Below, in pieces: positions 41,952-51,746 of a stretch of 64,000 nucleotides of DNA. The position numbers were made by a program, and so were the translations under genes. Within the stretch, counting starts at the first letter, position 1. Every line of letters begins with the position of its first letter. The stretch comes from Zarea fungicola (Eukaryota; Ascomycota; Sordariomycetes; Hypocreales; Cordycipitaceae): the NCBI GenBank assembly GCA_900169235.1, contig FWCC01000270.1, positions 1 through 64,000 of the forward strand, in the 5' to 3' direction. A model generated the notes under the pieces. The model had not been told where the DNA came from. It saw nothing but the letters and a program-made list of their open reading frames with translations, and ran no database searches.

Positions 41952-42854
41952 TCACCTCTCGCTCGACATGGTCATGAAAATACCAACCGTCAAGCTCAGG
42001 ACGACGCCGGACCCGACAAAGATGCGCCACTTCTCGCCCCAGACGTCCTGCCGCAGTAGCCAGGTCATGCTCCCGAGCGGGAAGAAGAAGCCAATCATCA
42101 TGGCGCGAATCATTATGTCCAGGACGCTCGACATGTTGGTGATGTCGTCCTCGAGCGGGCTCGCCGACGAGGGGAGCTCGCCGGCGTTGCCGTCGATCCA
42201 CGCGTCCTCCATGCCGCGCATCGTGTCGGGCGAGGGCATGGCGTCCGGGGCGAAGCGCTCCGTGTGGATGGAGACGAACTGGGTCCGCAGCGTGGCAATC
42301 TCGGACTGCGTGAAGCCCGCCTGCAGGAGCCTGTCGAAGCCGCGCGGGCGTGTCTTTTTCCACGCCGCGGTCGCGGCTGCCTGAGCGCCGCCGTCCTGAT
42401 CCTGACTCTGGTCCTCTGGGGGTCTCTCTGCGGCTTCCCTCTCGGCGGCGAGCTCTGCGGTGCTCAACTCATCGCCGATGGAGCAGTTGAGATAGACCCT
42501 CAGCGGGACGGGCTTGTCGACGGCTTTGCCCTTGCCCTTGACATCTTGCGATGAGGTAGAAGGGGGGGGAGGAGGAGTACGTGAATGTGGTGGTGGTGGT
42601 GCTGGCGAGGCGGACGTTGGGAGTGGTTTGAGGACCGCGGACAGGGACGAGCCGTCTGTGAGGATGCGACCCTGGTAGATGAGGCGGAGGCGGCTCCGGG
42701 AGGTGATGCGGTTGCGCAGGGTCTGCTTGAAGGCGAGCACCGTGGTGGTCTGCGGGGAGGGCACGTCAATGTCTTGATCTTTCAGGCCGCTGGAGAAGCG
42801 GACGGTTACGAGGAGACCTGCGGGCACGGGCACGGGCAGGGTTGACGAAGCCAT
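41952..42854 (-). CDS. dsc3: DSC E3 ubiquitin ligase complex subunit 3
   Basis: An intronless 300-residue frame from the ATG at 42854 (MASSTLPVPVPAGLL). The N-terminal 90 residues form a ubiquitin-like domain (LLVTVRFSSGLKDQDIDVP, then LRLIYQGRILTDGSSLSAVL). A Pro/Ser linker and a conserved C-terminal domain follow (PRGFDRLLQAGFTQSEIATL, then RTQF). The end has two membrane segments, around MMIGFFFPLGSMTWLL and IFVGSGVVLSLTVGIFM. This is the layout of fungal Dsc3 (DUF2407 family), a Golgi or endosomal membrane subunit of the Dsc ligase. That complex promotes SREBP cleavage and degrades orphan membrane proteins. It is divergent from IMA1. Earlier in-frame Met codons lie in the presumed leader. 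Confidence 0.92.
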   Translation of the reverse strand: MASSTLPVPVPAGLLVTVRFSSGLKDQDIDVPSPQTTTVLAFKQTLRNRITSRSRLRLIYQGRILTDGSSLSAVLKPLPTSASPAPPPPHSRTPPPPPSTSSQDVKGKGKAVDKPVPLRVYLNCSIGDELSTAELAAEREAAERPPEDQSQDQDGGAQAAATAAWKKTRPRGFDRLLQAGFTQSEIATLRTQFVSIHTERFAPDAMPSPDTMRGMEDAWIDGNAGELPSSASPLEDDITNMSSVLDIMIRAMMIGFFFPLGSMTWLLRQDVWGEKWRIFVGSGVVLSLTVGIFMTMSSER

Positions 42855-43335
42855 GATGCTGACATGCTGGGCGCGGCAGACGCCGACGTTGAGATGGCCA
42901 AAGAGGTTGAATTGAGAGATGAATGAGATTGTTTTTTTGAAACAAATGTGAAGCTGTGTAAGATGCGATTGATTGACGCTTGTCATTGTCAATCAATAGC
43001 TCCTCCTCCCCACAATGGCGGCCCACTGAAGCTCCCCGAAGCGGCGACGCTACAGGCGACATCCACAGCAGAACAGGGCGCTAAAGCCTGCGACACAGCA
43101 CCTGTACGGGAAGTTTCTTACAGGGGGGCGGTTCACTATTGTCTTGTCTTGGGAACAATTGTTGACTGACCGCCCTGGGCAGAATTTCTTCCCACTACCA
43201 CACTTTCTTGCATCAGGAGCTCTGCATCGACAGCTTTGATTTTGCTTGTCTATTTTTTGCTGGACCTGGTTTTCTTTGCTATTGGAATTTGGCACTACAT
43301 CTTGCTTCTGCTGAAGCGGCGCATCTTTGCATGTC
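42855..43335. promoter_or_regulatory. Shared divergent promoter region, DSC3 and IMA1
   Basis: 480 bp between two start codons pointing away from each other. It contains a C-rich patch near 43010-43060 and a T/C-rich leader before the IMA1 ATG. No named site is recognised. Confidence 0.45.
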
Positions 43336-45698
43336 ATGGCGCGCATAGGGCGGTCCAGGTATCTCAGCTGCTTCTACTGTGGCAAGCAATCCCGTCTAAA
43401 GTATGACGGCACAATCACCAACTTTCTATGCCTTTCCTGCGACGCAACAAATTACTTGGACGAGGTACGCTCTTCAGCCGCTAAAATGACCTCAACAATC
43501 CTTTTATGCTAATCTCAACCTCCCCTCTAGAATGGCGAAATCACAGACCCCCCCGTCGCGACGGAGCGCGAGGCCGCACCATCGCAATACGCAAAGCAGC
43601 CGTCCGTTGCGGCCACCACAGCCTCCGAGCAAGACTCCGTCTTTTGTGAAAAGTGCCGAAAGAATCAGCGACTCTTCACTGCCTCCCTGGCCCAGTACCT
43701 GCCCGACGACCCGTCACACCCCGACTACGAGGAGCTCGATCGAAACTACTACCGCTATAGACGGAATCTCGAGAAGCGCTACCCGCAGGTCTGCGACGAG
43801 TGCGAGGACAAGGTCCAGGAGCGCATACGGCAGGCTGGGTACACGGCCAAGACCGACCATCTCCGCCGCATGATGGACAAGAGCCGCGGGCGCAAAACTA
43901 CACAGAGGACGGGTGCCCTCGACGTGGCCAGCCGGCTCGGCGGTTGGCTCTGGCGTGGAGGTCTCGTTGCGCAACTGCTGTGGCATCTCGTATGCATCAC
44001 ACAGGCTTTGGAGCAATCCGAAAATGGAATGCGCGATCCCGACGACACGAGCATTGTCACAACGGCGCTTGAATGGACGAAAACGGGGCTTGGCTGGCTG
44101 CCTGATGGTGATGCGCTGATACGGATAAGCATTGCAACCGCAATTCTGTCGTCGTGGTGGAACCCGCACTTTGTACAGTTTACAAGGGGATTTACAAGAC
44201 ATTTGCTGGGATTTTCGCGGTGGTACTCCTTTCAAGGGCTAATCGTCTTCTTCCGCATCCTTTTTCGAAGTGTCTTGGGAATGGAAGGAGGAGAGGCGCG
44301 TTCACAGAGTGCGCAGCTCAGCGTGCACATGGCCACAGCAGCCATCATGTGCTTTGTAGGTTTACTGATTTGTCCATTTGAAAGTCTTGATCGCTAATGG
44401 TTTGCGTAACGTAGATATATGTCATGGCGAGCAAGTCTATAAGAGTTGACACAACGCCGCTGTTCAGACCTGAAGACAAGCCCGCGACACCACGCCGGAC
44501 AATGACGCCGGCCAAGCGCAAAGAAGAAGACTCCAAGACTTTTTCTGAGCTCTTCAACGAAGCACTCGACTCTACGCCGCAAAACGGTGGCTTAGGGTCG
44601 CTGAACGGGACACCAGGCACCCCAAGTTATGCATCGGGGAATGCCTTTGTCCCTCAGAGTCAAATAAAGATGATGCAGCAACAACATTCCAGGTTCAATG
44701 ACTCGCCATTATCAGCTGCGCCAATCTTTCAACCACCTCAGCCGATGCAACAGCAGCAAGTTGATTACGGTGACGAGATGGACTGGTCGCCAAGTCAGCC
44801 GCAACATCGCGCCCTTCGAAGCAGCCCACAGCACAATGACACCGCCGCGCGGCGGTTGCCCTTTGGCCAGTCCCCGACGCAAGGCGAAGACAAGAACCCT
44901 TTTTGGTTCAAAGTGCCCGCCGCACCCACCAACCCGGCGCGGCAGCTCCGGAACCCAGCCAATATGCCTGTGCTGCGCAAGAAGCCCGTGGAGAAGGACC
45001 AAGTCTTTTTCACAAGTCGTCGCGACAGCGCAGAATACAAGAAACAGCAGGAGGGGCAGAGGACAGGCGCGGAAGATAATGGCAGCGTTGGCAGCACGAG
45101 CTTCAAGCATCCGCGCTTCTTTGCGCCCGAGGAGAATGACGAGGCTAACTCGCTGGCTGATATGCTGGGGCAGAGCTTTAGTTTGAGCCAAGACCAGCAA
45201 CAGCAGCAAAATGCACAGATGGATGAGGATGCCCATCATCGCGGGACGTCGTCGTCGCCGTTTTCTGTAAAGGGAGCGTCGACGAGACTAGGCCACCAGG
45301 ACCACGGCATCCGTCACGGGACGACCCAGAAATCGACTGTTGCACGCCACATTGAACTGCTGGTGCTGTGCGTTTTACTACCGCTGTGGCTTTTGCCATC
45401 GTTGATCCCCTCGGTGCCGTATCAGTTGGAGCTGCGGGCTGTGATTCTCGTCGGCGCTGGTGTGATTGCCCTCAGCGGCACGAGCCAAACGCAGGACTAC
45501 CAGACAAAGCAGCAGCAGCGACCAGCTCCTCCTAAACTGTCAGACGCGGTGCTCTCGGCGCTCGGCATCATGGAGCTCGCGGGGTTGTGCTGGGTCGGCT
45601 GGGAGACGTGGACGGCGCGTATGGATGTTGAGGGATACGGGACAGGTGTGTTGGTAGTTATGCTTGGGCATTATGCCTGGAAAGCAGTAAAAGTATGA
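43336..45698 (+). CDS. IMA1: Inner nuclear membrane protein Ima1
   Basis: Exons 43336-43464, 43531-44355 and 44415-45698 (introns of 66 and 59 bp) give 745 residues. The N-terminal Ima1 domain has zinc-type Cys pairs in SCFYCGKQSR and LCLSCDATNYL, and further pairs in FCEKCRK and VCDECED. After several membrane segments (for example GLVAQLLWHLVCITQAL and a stretch ending AAIMCFIYV across the second junction) comes a long nucleoplasmic, Gln- and Pro-rich region with VDTTPLFRP. Then C-terminal membrane helices appear, around IELLVLCVLLPLWLLPSL and VILVGAGVIAL. Fission yeast Ima1 (human SAMP1/NET5) sits in the inner nuclear membrane and links chromatin or microtubules to the envelope. The splice sites restore continuous family sequence, so the reading is firm. 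Confidence 0.92.
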
Positions 45699-46372
45699 AT
45701 GCAGGGGGAAGACTCCTTACTTTATACACGACGGTTTTCATTCATTTTATGGAGTTTTATGTTAGGACGGAAGGAAGAATGGAAGGAGAAGGAGTTGAAG
45801 GGAATTTTATGATATTGCGGCCATTGGATTGAATCTTGCTTTTCTTTCTTTTTGGAAAGATTTACTTTTTTGCAGAAACTGCATAATCACCATTATCGGG
45901 GTGGAAGCGAAGAAAAGGGTGGTATATATACACATCAACAATATGAAAGGCTTTGGACATTTTATATACACATCAGTGCCCTTTTAAGAACGTGGATTCT
46001 TAAGCTCTTTTTTTCGCTATTTTGCAGCTTGTCAACTGGAACACTTGGTTTATATCGACAATAATTTACGACTGCTTATTCGCTAACTCCCTGATGCCTC
46101 AATTCGTTTTACTGGTCAACACGAGGTTAGGCGGCAGCGGGCATGTGGAGGCGAATATTGGTCCCCTGAGCAACATAATGGATGGCTAACATTAAAATCA
46201 GGCTTAATAGCTGCGAACATGAACTGCCCCCCTGGCATATGGCTTAAATTACCATGTTCCCTACAACCAAAAGTGCAGGGGGCTTCCAAGCACGCCGGAT
46301 TTTAACTATTTCCAACAGTACGCTCACTTGCAACGGTTTTACACTTCAACTCACTGCGAGTTTTTATCTCTC
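45699..46372. other. Intergenic region between IMA1 and the first PDFGTREED paralogue
   Basis: About 670 bp holding the IMA1 3' region and the next gene's promoter. No gene is supported. Confidence 0.45.
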
Positions 46373-47701
46373 ATGGCCGACCCCCGTGAATCTCAGCCTG
46401 ACTTCGGGACAAGGGAAGAAGACCGGCCTGGCATAGATGCGGACCCGGACACGGAAGAGGGCCGCGAGGCCATACGGCGGACCGAGCTTGCCCTGCACAC
46501 GAGCATCGGGCGCTCCATAGAACGCCGACGACTGGCACAGAAGCAGGCATATGACAGTCTGTATCCTGATATCCCGGAAGCGCTGTACGTCAAAGCAGAA
46601 ACCCAGCAGGAAGCCTTGACTGAGGCGGAACGTCATCTGCTCCTCAGCCGCCCGGACTCGTTGACCAAGGCCGAGATGTACGCGGTGCTCATGTACCCGT
46701 CGCCGAGCGTAGTCTCTTCCAACATTCAGCGTGTCACGAATGGTGTCTTTAGCACGCCGGGCGAGGTATACGCCACGGCCAAGGGCGTACTGGACCGCGG
46801 GCAGCCCCTCACAACGGTGCTGACGGACGAGGCTATTGCGCTACCCCTGCGCCTATTCCACGCAGTTGGCGATGACAGATTTATGAGAGCGTTCATGGCA
46901 AGGGGGCGCGTACCGGGGAAACAGCAGGCTTCCAATCTACTTCATAACCGGCTTGGTCTGGGGGATGACGTCTTGCGGGCCTGTTGCACACAGAGCGCGA
47001 AACAAATGCGACAACCACAACGGCCCGATGGCACCCTTATCATCCGGCGCCCTGTTCGTGAGACCATTATGTTACTGCAGATGCTCTATAATGCACATGA
47101 TCACGGGATTACATCCGACCAGAATGTTGTGGCCCGCAGCGCAGAGTATCTACAAGAGCTTCAAGAAGGGTACCAGCCTGTCACTCACCTCCACGTCGAC
47201 GAACTCATCGCGAGTATGACCGCCCTTAGAGGACAGTGCGAGCTACACAATATAACAGACCAAGAGTTCGCAGACGGCAGCAAACAGACCCTTTCCAACT
47301 ACAAGGCTGCCGTCGCTCCATATGCACCAATTCCCTCTTCAAACCTGCCAGCCCATATTATGTCTGAAAACTACTTGGCTGGAACAAACCTCCAGCCATT
47401 CCAACCAGCGCCAGCTCTGGAACAATCGTCTAGCAGCTCTCAGGACTGGCCACTGGCACCAGACACACCGCCGCTGTATCGGTATCCGGAGAATCTGTCC
47501 ATCCCCGGGGCTCCACGGGAAAGAATGTCGGGGCTTGTGAGTAGGCCTACTCCCATCACCGGGTTCAAAGTCTTTCGAGACGAGCAGGGGCCGGTCGTTG
47601 CCCTAGAGCATGCCATGACACTCTACCTGGCTTTAACAGAAGAACACAGGTCGACATACGTGGACAAAGCTAAAGCTCTGTACGATATCCCTGCTATATA
47701 A
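46373..47701 (+). CDS. Lineage-specific protein, PDFGTREED family, one C-terminal HMG-like module
   Basis: The 442-residue start at MADPRESQPDFGTREED is chosen because the paralogue at 51747 begins MAQARINHPDFGTREED. The shared N-terminal 300 residues include DTEE-RE, LY-KAE-Q---LT--ER--L-SR and SNIQRVT-G-F-TP-E-YA. The F-HA--D-F segment, a mostly helical stretch and a Pro/Ser-rich linker follow. The C-terminal 50 residues (TGFKVFRDEQGP, then YLALTEEHRSTYVDKAKAL) resemble the last HMG-box-like module of the paralogue, with the Phe/Tyr and helix pattern of HMG boxes. I know of no function. DNA binding is an inference from the weak HMG similarity. There are no introns and no signal peptide. Confidence 0.72.
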   Translation: MADPRESQPDFGTREEDRPGIDADPDTEEGREAIRRTELALHTSIGRSIERRRLAQKQAYDSLYPDIPEALYVKAETQQEALTEAERHLLLSRPDSLTKAEMYAVLMYPSPSVVSSNIQRVTNGVFSTPGEVYATAKGVLDRGQPLTTVLTDEAIALPLRLFHAVGDDRFMRAFMARGRVPGKQQASNLLHNRLGLGDDVLRACCTQSAKQMRQPQRPDGTLIIRRPVRETIMLLQMLYNAHDHGITSDQNVVARSAEYLQELQEGYQPVTHLHVDELIASMTALRGQCELHNITDQEFADGSKQTLSNYKAAVAPYAPIPSSNLPAHIMSENYLAGTNLQPFQPAPALEQSSSSSQDWPLAPDTPPLYRYPENLSIPGAPRERMSGLVSRPTPITGFKVFRDEQGPVVALEHAMTLYLALTEEHRSTYVDKAKALYDIPAI

Positions 47702-48664
47702 ATTTTATTACCGCTACTGTGGTACAAGACAAGCTACACCAGTTGTAGTACAATATCTCTCCTGACATAATACCGAGTTTGTGAAATTTCAACGTTTTAA
47801 AAATAGAGATTTAAGATAGATAATAACTTGTGAAAGTATAGTAATACAATGTTCTGCGCATGGGCAATGGGCAATGGGCTGTGAATGAATGCCGAGCCTG
47901 TGAGAAAATACCCTAGGCTCTCGTGAAAAAGCACCTTATTAGCTCCAATTTTGGGCAGAAAGCTGCTTCATGCTGACCATGTTAGCCACATGTCATGCAA
48001 ATATACTGGCTGCGCATGTTATTTTGTTATTGTTGTTGTATTGTTGTACAAGTAGTTATTCTACTTGCTCCGGCCTGTCAGAACTCTCCGTGACACAGCC
48101 CGTCAGGCACCACATCCACACGATTCACAATACTGCTGCCATGCCAGGCTCAACGTACTGTTGACATAAGTTTTAAATAAGAGAAAGCATTAAAGCAAAG
48201 GGTTCCACTATGGCAGCAACAATATACCTGAGAGGCAACGCTTCTGACAAGTAAACAGGAGCCGCCATCCGTCTGAAAGGGTACACTGACCAAAGTACCA
48301 CAATGGCCTGTCATAGTCCATCTACAGCTGTGATCAAATGCCTTTTTATTCTAGAACTGTTGTTAGGAGGCGTTAAATTAGCCGACGTAAAACTATAAAT
48401 ATATTTCCCTTCCCCTTCCCCTTCCCAGCAACCAAATAGACCACAAAAACCACAAAGACATAAAAGATCCTGCAATAACCAGCCGTGGCCGGATATCTCT
48501 AGCATCCAATACGAACCATCAGTCCGTCGCTCTACACCGATCATTAGCATCATCAAAACTCTCAATTTTATACTTGAATTTTACCACCATCTTCCGCCTC
48601 TTCCTAGTATGCTGCTTCTTAACCATGTAGAGATTCTAAGCTAACATGTTTACCTAGGCGTAAG
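47702..48664. other. Intergenic region without a supported gene
   Basis: Nearly 1 kb of AT-rich sequence. The (CCTTCC)-type tract at about 48406-48427 and short T/G-rich runs are the only visible structure. Confidence 0.4.
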
Positions 48665-48877
48665 ATGTGTCAAGATCATTTCAACTACCACATGTGTAAC
48701 AATTGTGGATACAAAGAGATGCAGGATATTGGCGTTGACAAATGTCGGAAGAGAGCTGAGCTTGAGGCAGAGTTTGGTGAGAACAGCGCCGAAGTGTTGG
48801 CACATCCCATTGAACCCTTTTTTGTGATGAATGACCATGTTGAGAGCTGTGCAAAGTGCCCACCCAAGAAGGAATAG
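48665..48877 (+). CDS. Small Cys/His-rich putative metal-binding protein (70 aa)
   Basis: The frame MCQDHFNYHMCNNCGYKEM has cysteines at 2, 11, 14 and 27 and a C-terminal pair in ESCAKCPP, with nearby histidines, as in small fungal zinc-binding proteins. There is no signal peptide. The length, the regular Cys spacing and the lack of low complexity favour a real gene. However, the ATG is preceded by a CTAAC branch-like site and an AG, so an upstream exon is possible. Function unknown. It converges with the HNH-like gene, whose stop lies 266 bp downstream. Confidence 0.5.
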   Translation: MCQDHFNYHMCNNCGYKEMQDIGVDKCRKRAELEAEFGENSAEVLAHPIEPFFVMNDHVESCAKCPPKKE

Positions 48878-49143
48878 TAGATTCCAACGCAGCTTGCGCG
48901 CCCGGATTATTATTTGAATCTCACTGGCTTCCTTATACATCCATCTCCAGCATCGATTGAGTGAATTGCCAACCGAAAAGATTCTTGGTATCTGAAAACT
49001 GGCCCTGTTCAAGTCTTTCAACCATCTTGATATGGCGATGAAAAGAGTCCTTGGTCGTGAGCTTGGTGGGATGTGCAGCCCCGTGGCAGCCCATAAAATA
49101 ATAAGAAAAAGAATAAAGCAAGAAAGGTAAAGAAAACGAGGAA

Positions 49144-50411
49144 TCAATTACATCTGGGACATTCCTCAAATCTCTCATCGATAAATTCCTGCCGCATCCA
49201 ATCTTGCTCTTCAGGGGGCATGAAAAGCGCATCAGTGGACATTCCCGATACTCCAGCCATGAGCATGACACGCTGCAAATCCCATCGCAGTTGGAGAGCC
49301 TCGAACATTCTGCTCCCGTCTCCTTCCTCGCAGTCAATTTCATAAATATTGCCAGAATAAACCGGCTGACCCGTCCTGATATTGACTTCATTGGTGTCTG
49401 CCACACTGTCCTCCAAAAGCAGGTTCTCAAACATGATGTCGACAGCGTCCTTGCCGGGAGTGACATCTGCCAGATACCGGTGCCTCGTTCCGCTAATATT
49501 GAGGAACCAGTGGAAGCGGACACGAATCTTGACCGTCGTGTCGAATACCGTCGTGTTGGATAATGGAAGCGGCTCCAGGCTAAACTGATCAGTATTCCAC
49601 TGGTGGTTCATGTCCTTGGACAGAGGGAGGAAGTTCCAGGAGTGTTCTGTGCAGCCTGGTCCTTTGAGAAGTGCATCCAGTGCGTCAGCCCGCTGGCGGC
49701 CAAACATTCGCGTCGCAACATGCCAGCGGCGTTGGCGTGTTTTGTCGTCGATGGCCGTTGCAAAGCCACTATAGGGGATGATCTGGCACAGGTCTGTCGC
49801 GTTTCTTTTACCAGTGATGATGCATCTGCCGCCATCGCGGCGCGGGATCTATTTGTAGAGACTTTTTGTTGGTGACTTGGGCCTTTGATTGCTAATGGAA
49901 GAAGGGAACTTACTTTATACGAATGCATACATCGATAAGCTTCTTTGCCCTTTCCATCTGGTGATTGTAGATCAAATGGAACCTCTGTGTTTCCACGTAA
50001 AACTAGAGTAGAGCATGATTAAATTAGGTGATGACGCCAATTAAATATGCGGACAAGCCTACCTTGGCAGATGAATGGATAGGAGTCTTTCATGAATGTA
50101 TTAATTGTGGCCATGTCTGAACAGCATAAATCGCGAAGTTCAGTCTCAGATAGATAGAATAGACATCCAAGATGCCAATATAAAAATGGTCTAAAGTCGT
50201 TGGCAGGACCAGTGTAGAGGTGGAAGATGGTGGTAATATGTCGGAGCTTTACAGCCGTCTCGTCGGGATTAGGGATGAGTGTTTTGGGAATACGCTCCTG
50301 TGACTTGGTAAGGAGACTGCTTATCCAACGTTTCTCATGGTGCAAGAGGCCTGGACGCTGCAGATAGCTACTGAGGGCTTCCGTCAAGGTCGTCAAGGAG
50401 TAATAATCCAT
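49144..50411 (-). CDS. Fungal HNH-like protein with first catalytic His replaced by Gln
   Basis: Exons, in order 50411-50063, 50002-49914 and 49848-49144, give 380 residues with introns of 60 and 65 bp. The first 120 residues are helical and unassigned. Across the second junction the protein reads RRDGGRCIITGKRNATDLCQ then IIPYSGFATA, which is the fungal HNH_2-type start, normally with CHI-P-S. Here the His is Gln (codon 49785-49783). The Asn (SWNFLPLSKD) and second His (MNHQWN) of the motif are present. Without the first His a nuclease would be expected to be inactive, so a binding-only role is possible. It ends in ECPRCN. It sits between two paralogous PDFGTREED genes. Confidence 0.75.
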
Positions 50412-51746
50412 TTTGTGCAAAAGAGGCAACGAAACGGGCTGTGGAAGAAAAAGAAAGAAAAAGAAAGAAAAGGAGAAAGCAAGGAGGAAGTGGAATCAGG
50501 AAAATATTTAAATGCCACCTTTTATTTAGAGTTCGCACCAGAAAGCACATGGACGATGCAGGTGTTGGCCCGTACAAGAGTATAACACAGCCACGTTAAC
50601 ATGTGCGGGTACTACAGCATCTGCTGCCTAAAGTTACAGTCTCTATAGTACAGTCTTTAATTCTATGATATATTCTTCTAATAATGCAAAGATACATCAA
50701 CTCCATGGACGCCAACACTTTGCAAATCTCACGATGCAACGGAGCCGACAGAAAAGGCACTTCGCTATGGGTTCCATCTCGCGCGCGCCAATCTCTTTTA
50801 CCTCACACTGCAGTGTCGGAGCCGAGTCAGTCGGCGTCATGAAGATTCGGTGCATGATATTTACCGTCCGCGGACCTACTGCCGGCACCAGTCGCGGCCT
50901 GCTCCGTGAATCGCGGCGGCCGACATGGCTCTGGGATACGCTGCCTAACACGCCGCATTAACACCGATTCGAATGAGCCTTCCTGGCAGTTTCTATCTAG
51001 ATTTGATGAAATAAGATGTACTGTCTTAAAGCGCAATCGAAAGGCGCTGCCATCTTGGTTTTCCCAGATGAATGGTGGTTCTAGAATTCCAAGTGGAGGA
51101 GTTAACATGCTGCAATGCGTGAATGGAATACAAACACATTAAACGCTCGCTACTTTTAATAATATTGAGATGTATCATGTAAATAATGTTCAATTTATCT
51201 TACATTTACTTTACTCCTGGAACTTTTTTTCAGCTCCGAAATCTGGACAAAAGGGCGCCACATATCAACATCAGTCCTAGCATTATCACCGACAGAGATG
51301 GAAATGCAATGAGGCTGAAACAGACCAATCGTACGTCGTACGTCGTACACGCAGCGCCAACACCGCAGGTTCAATAGCTAATTTGCAGTATTCCACAGTT
51401 GGGATGGATTCAGGCTCTGACCTGGATCTAGTCAGTATGCTTTCCTTCAAGAACCAGGCAACAGCGCGGGACCGACAGGGGGTATATCCATAGTAAATAC
51501 GGGACTTTCGAAGCCCCCTTGGAACTATTCCTCTTTTACTTGTATAGAGTACTAATATTATTTGGACCGTTAATTTCAACACACACAAGGCTATTCAATA
51601 ATAACAATGCCTTTAGCCAGCTGATAAATTCATTATCAAGGCCTACTCCTATAAAGAACCCAGCCGTTCCTACTATGAACCCTCTAGCCCCCTTCACGAT
51701 TTGTGCCCCCGACGACATATTCACGCTACAATCACCCAGCCTTCCC
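50412..51746. other. Intergenic region upstream of the second PDFGTREED paralogue
   Basis: 1.3 kb with a purine-rich tract at about 50440-50500 (on the minus strand a C/T-rich leader of the HNH-like gene). I see no supported gene. Confidence 0.4.
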
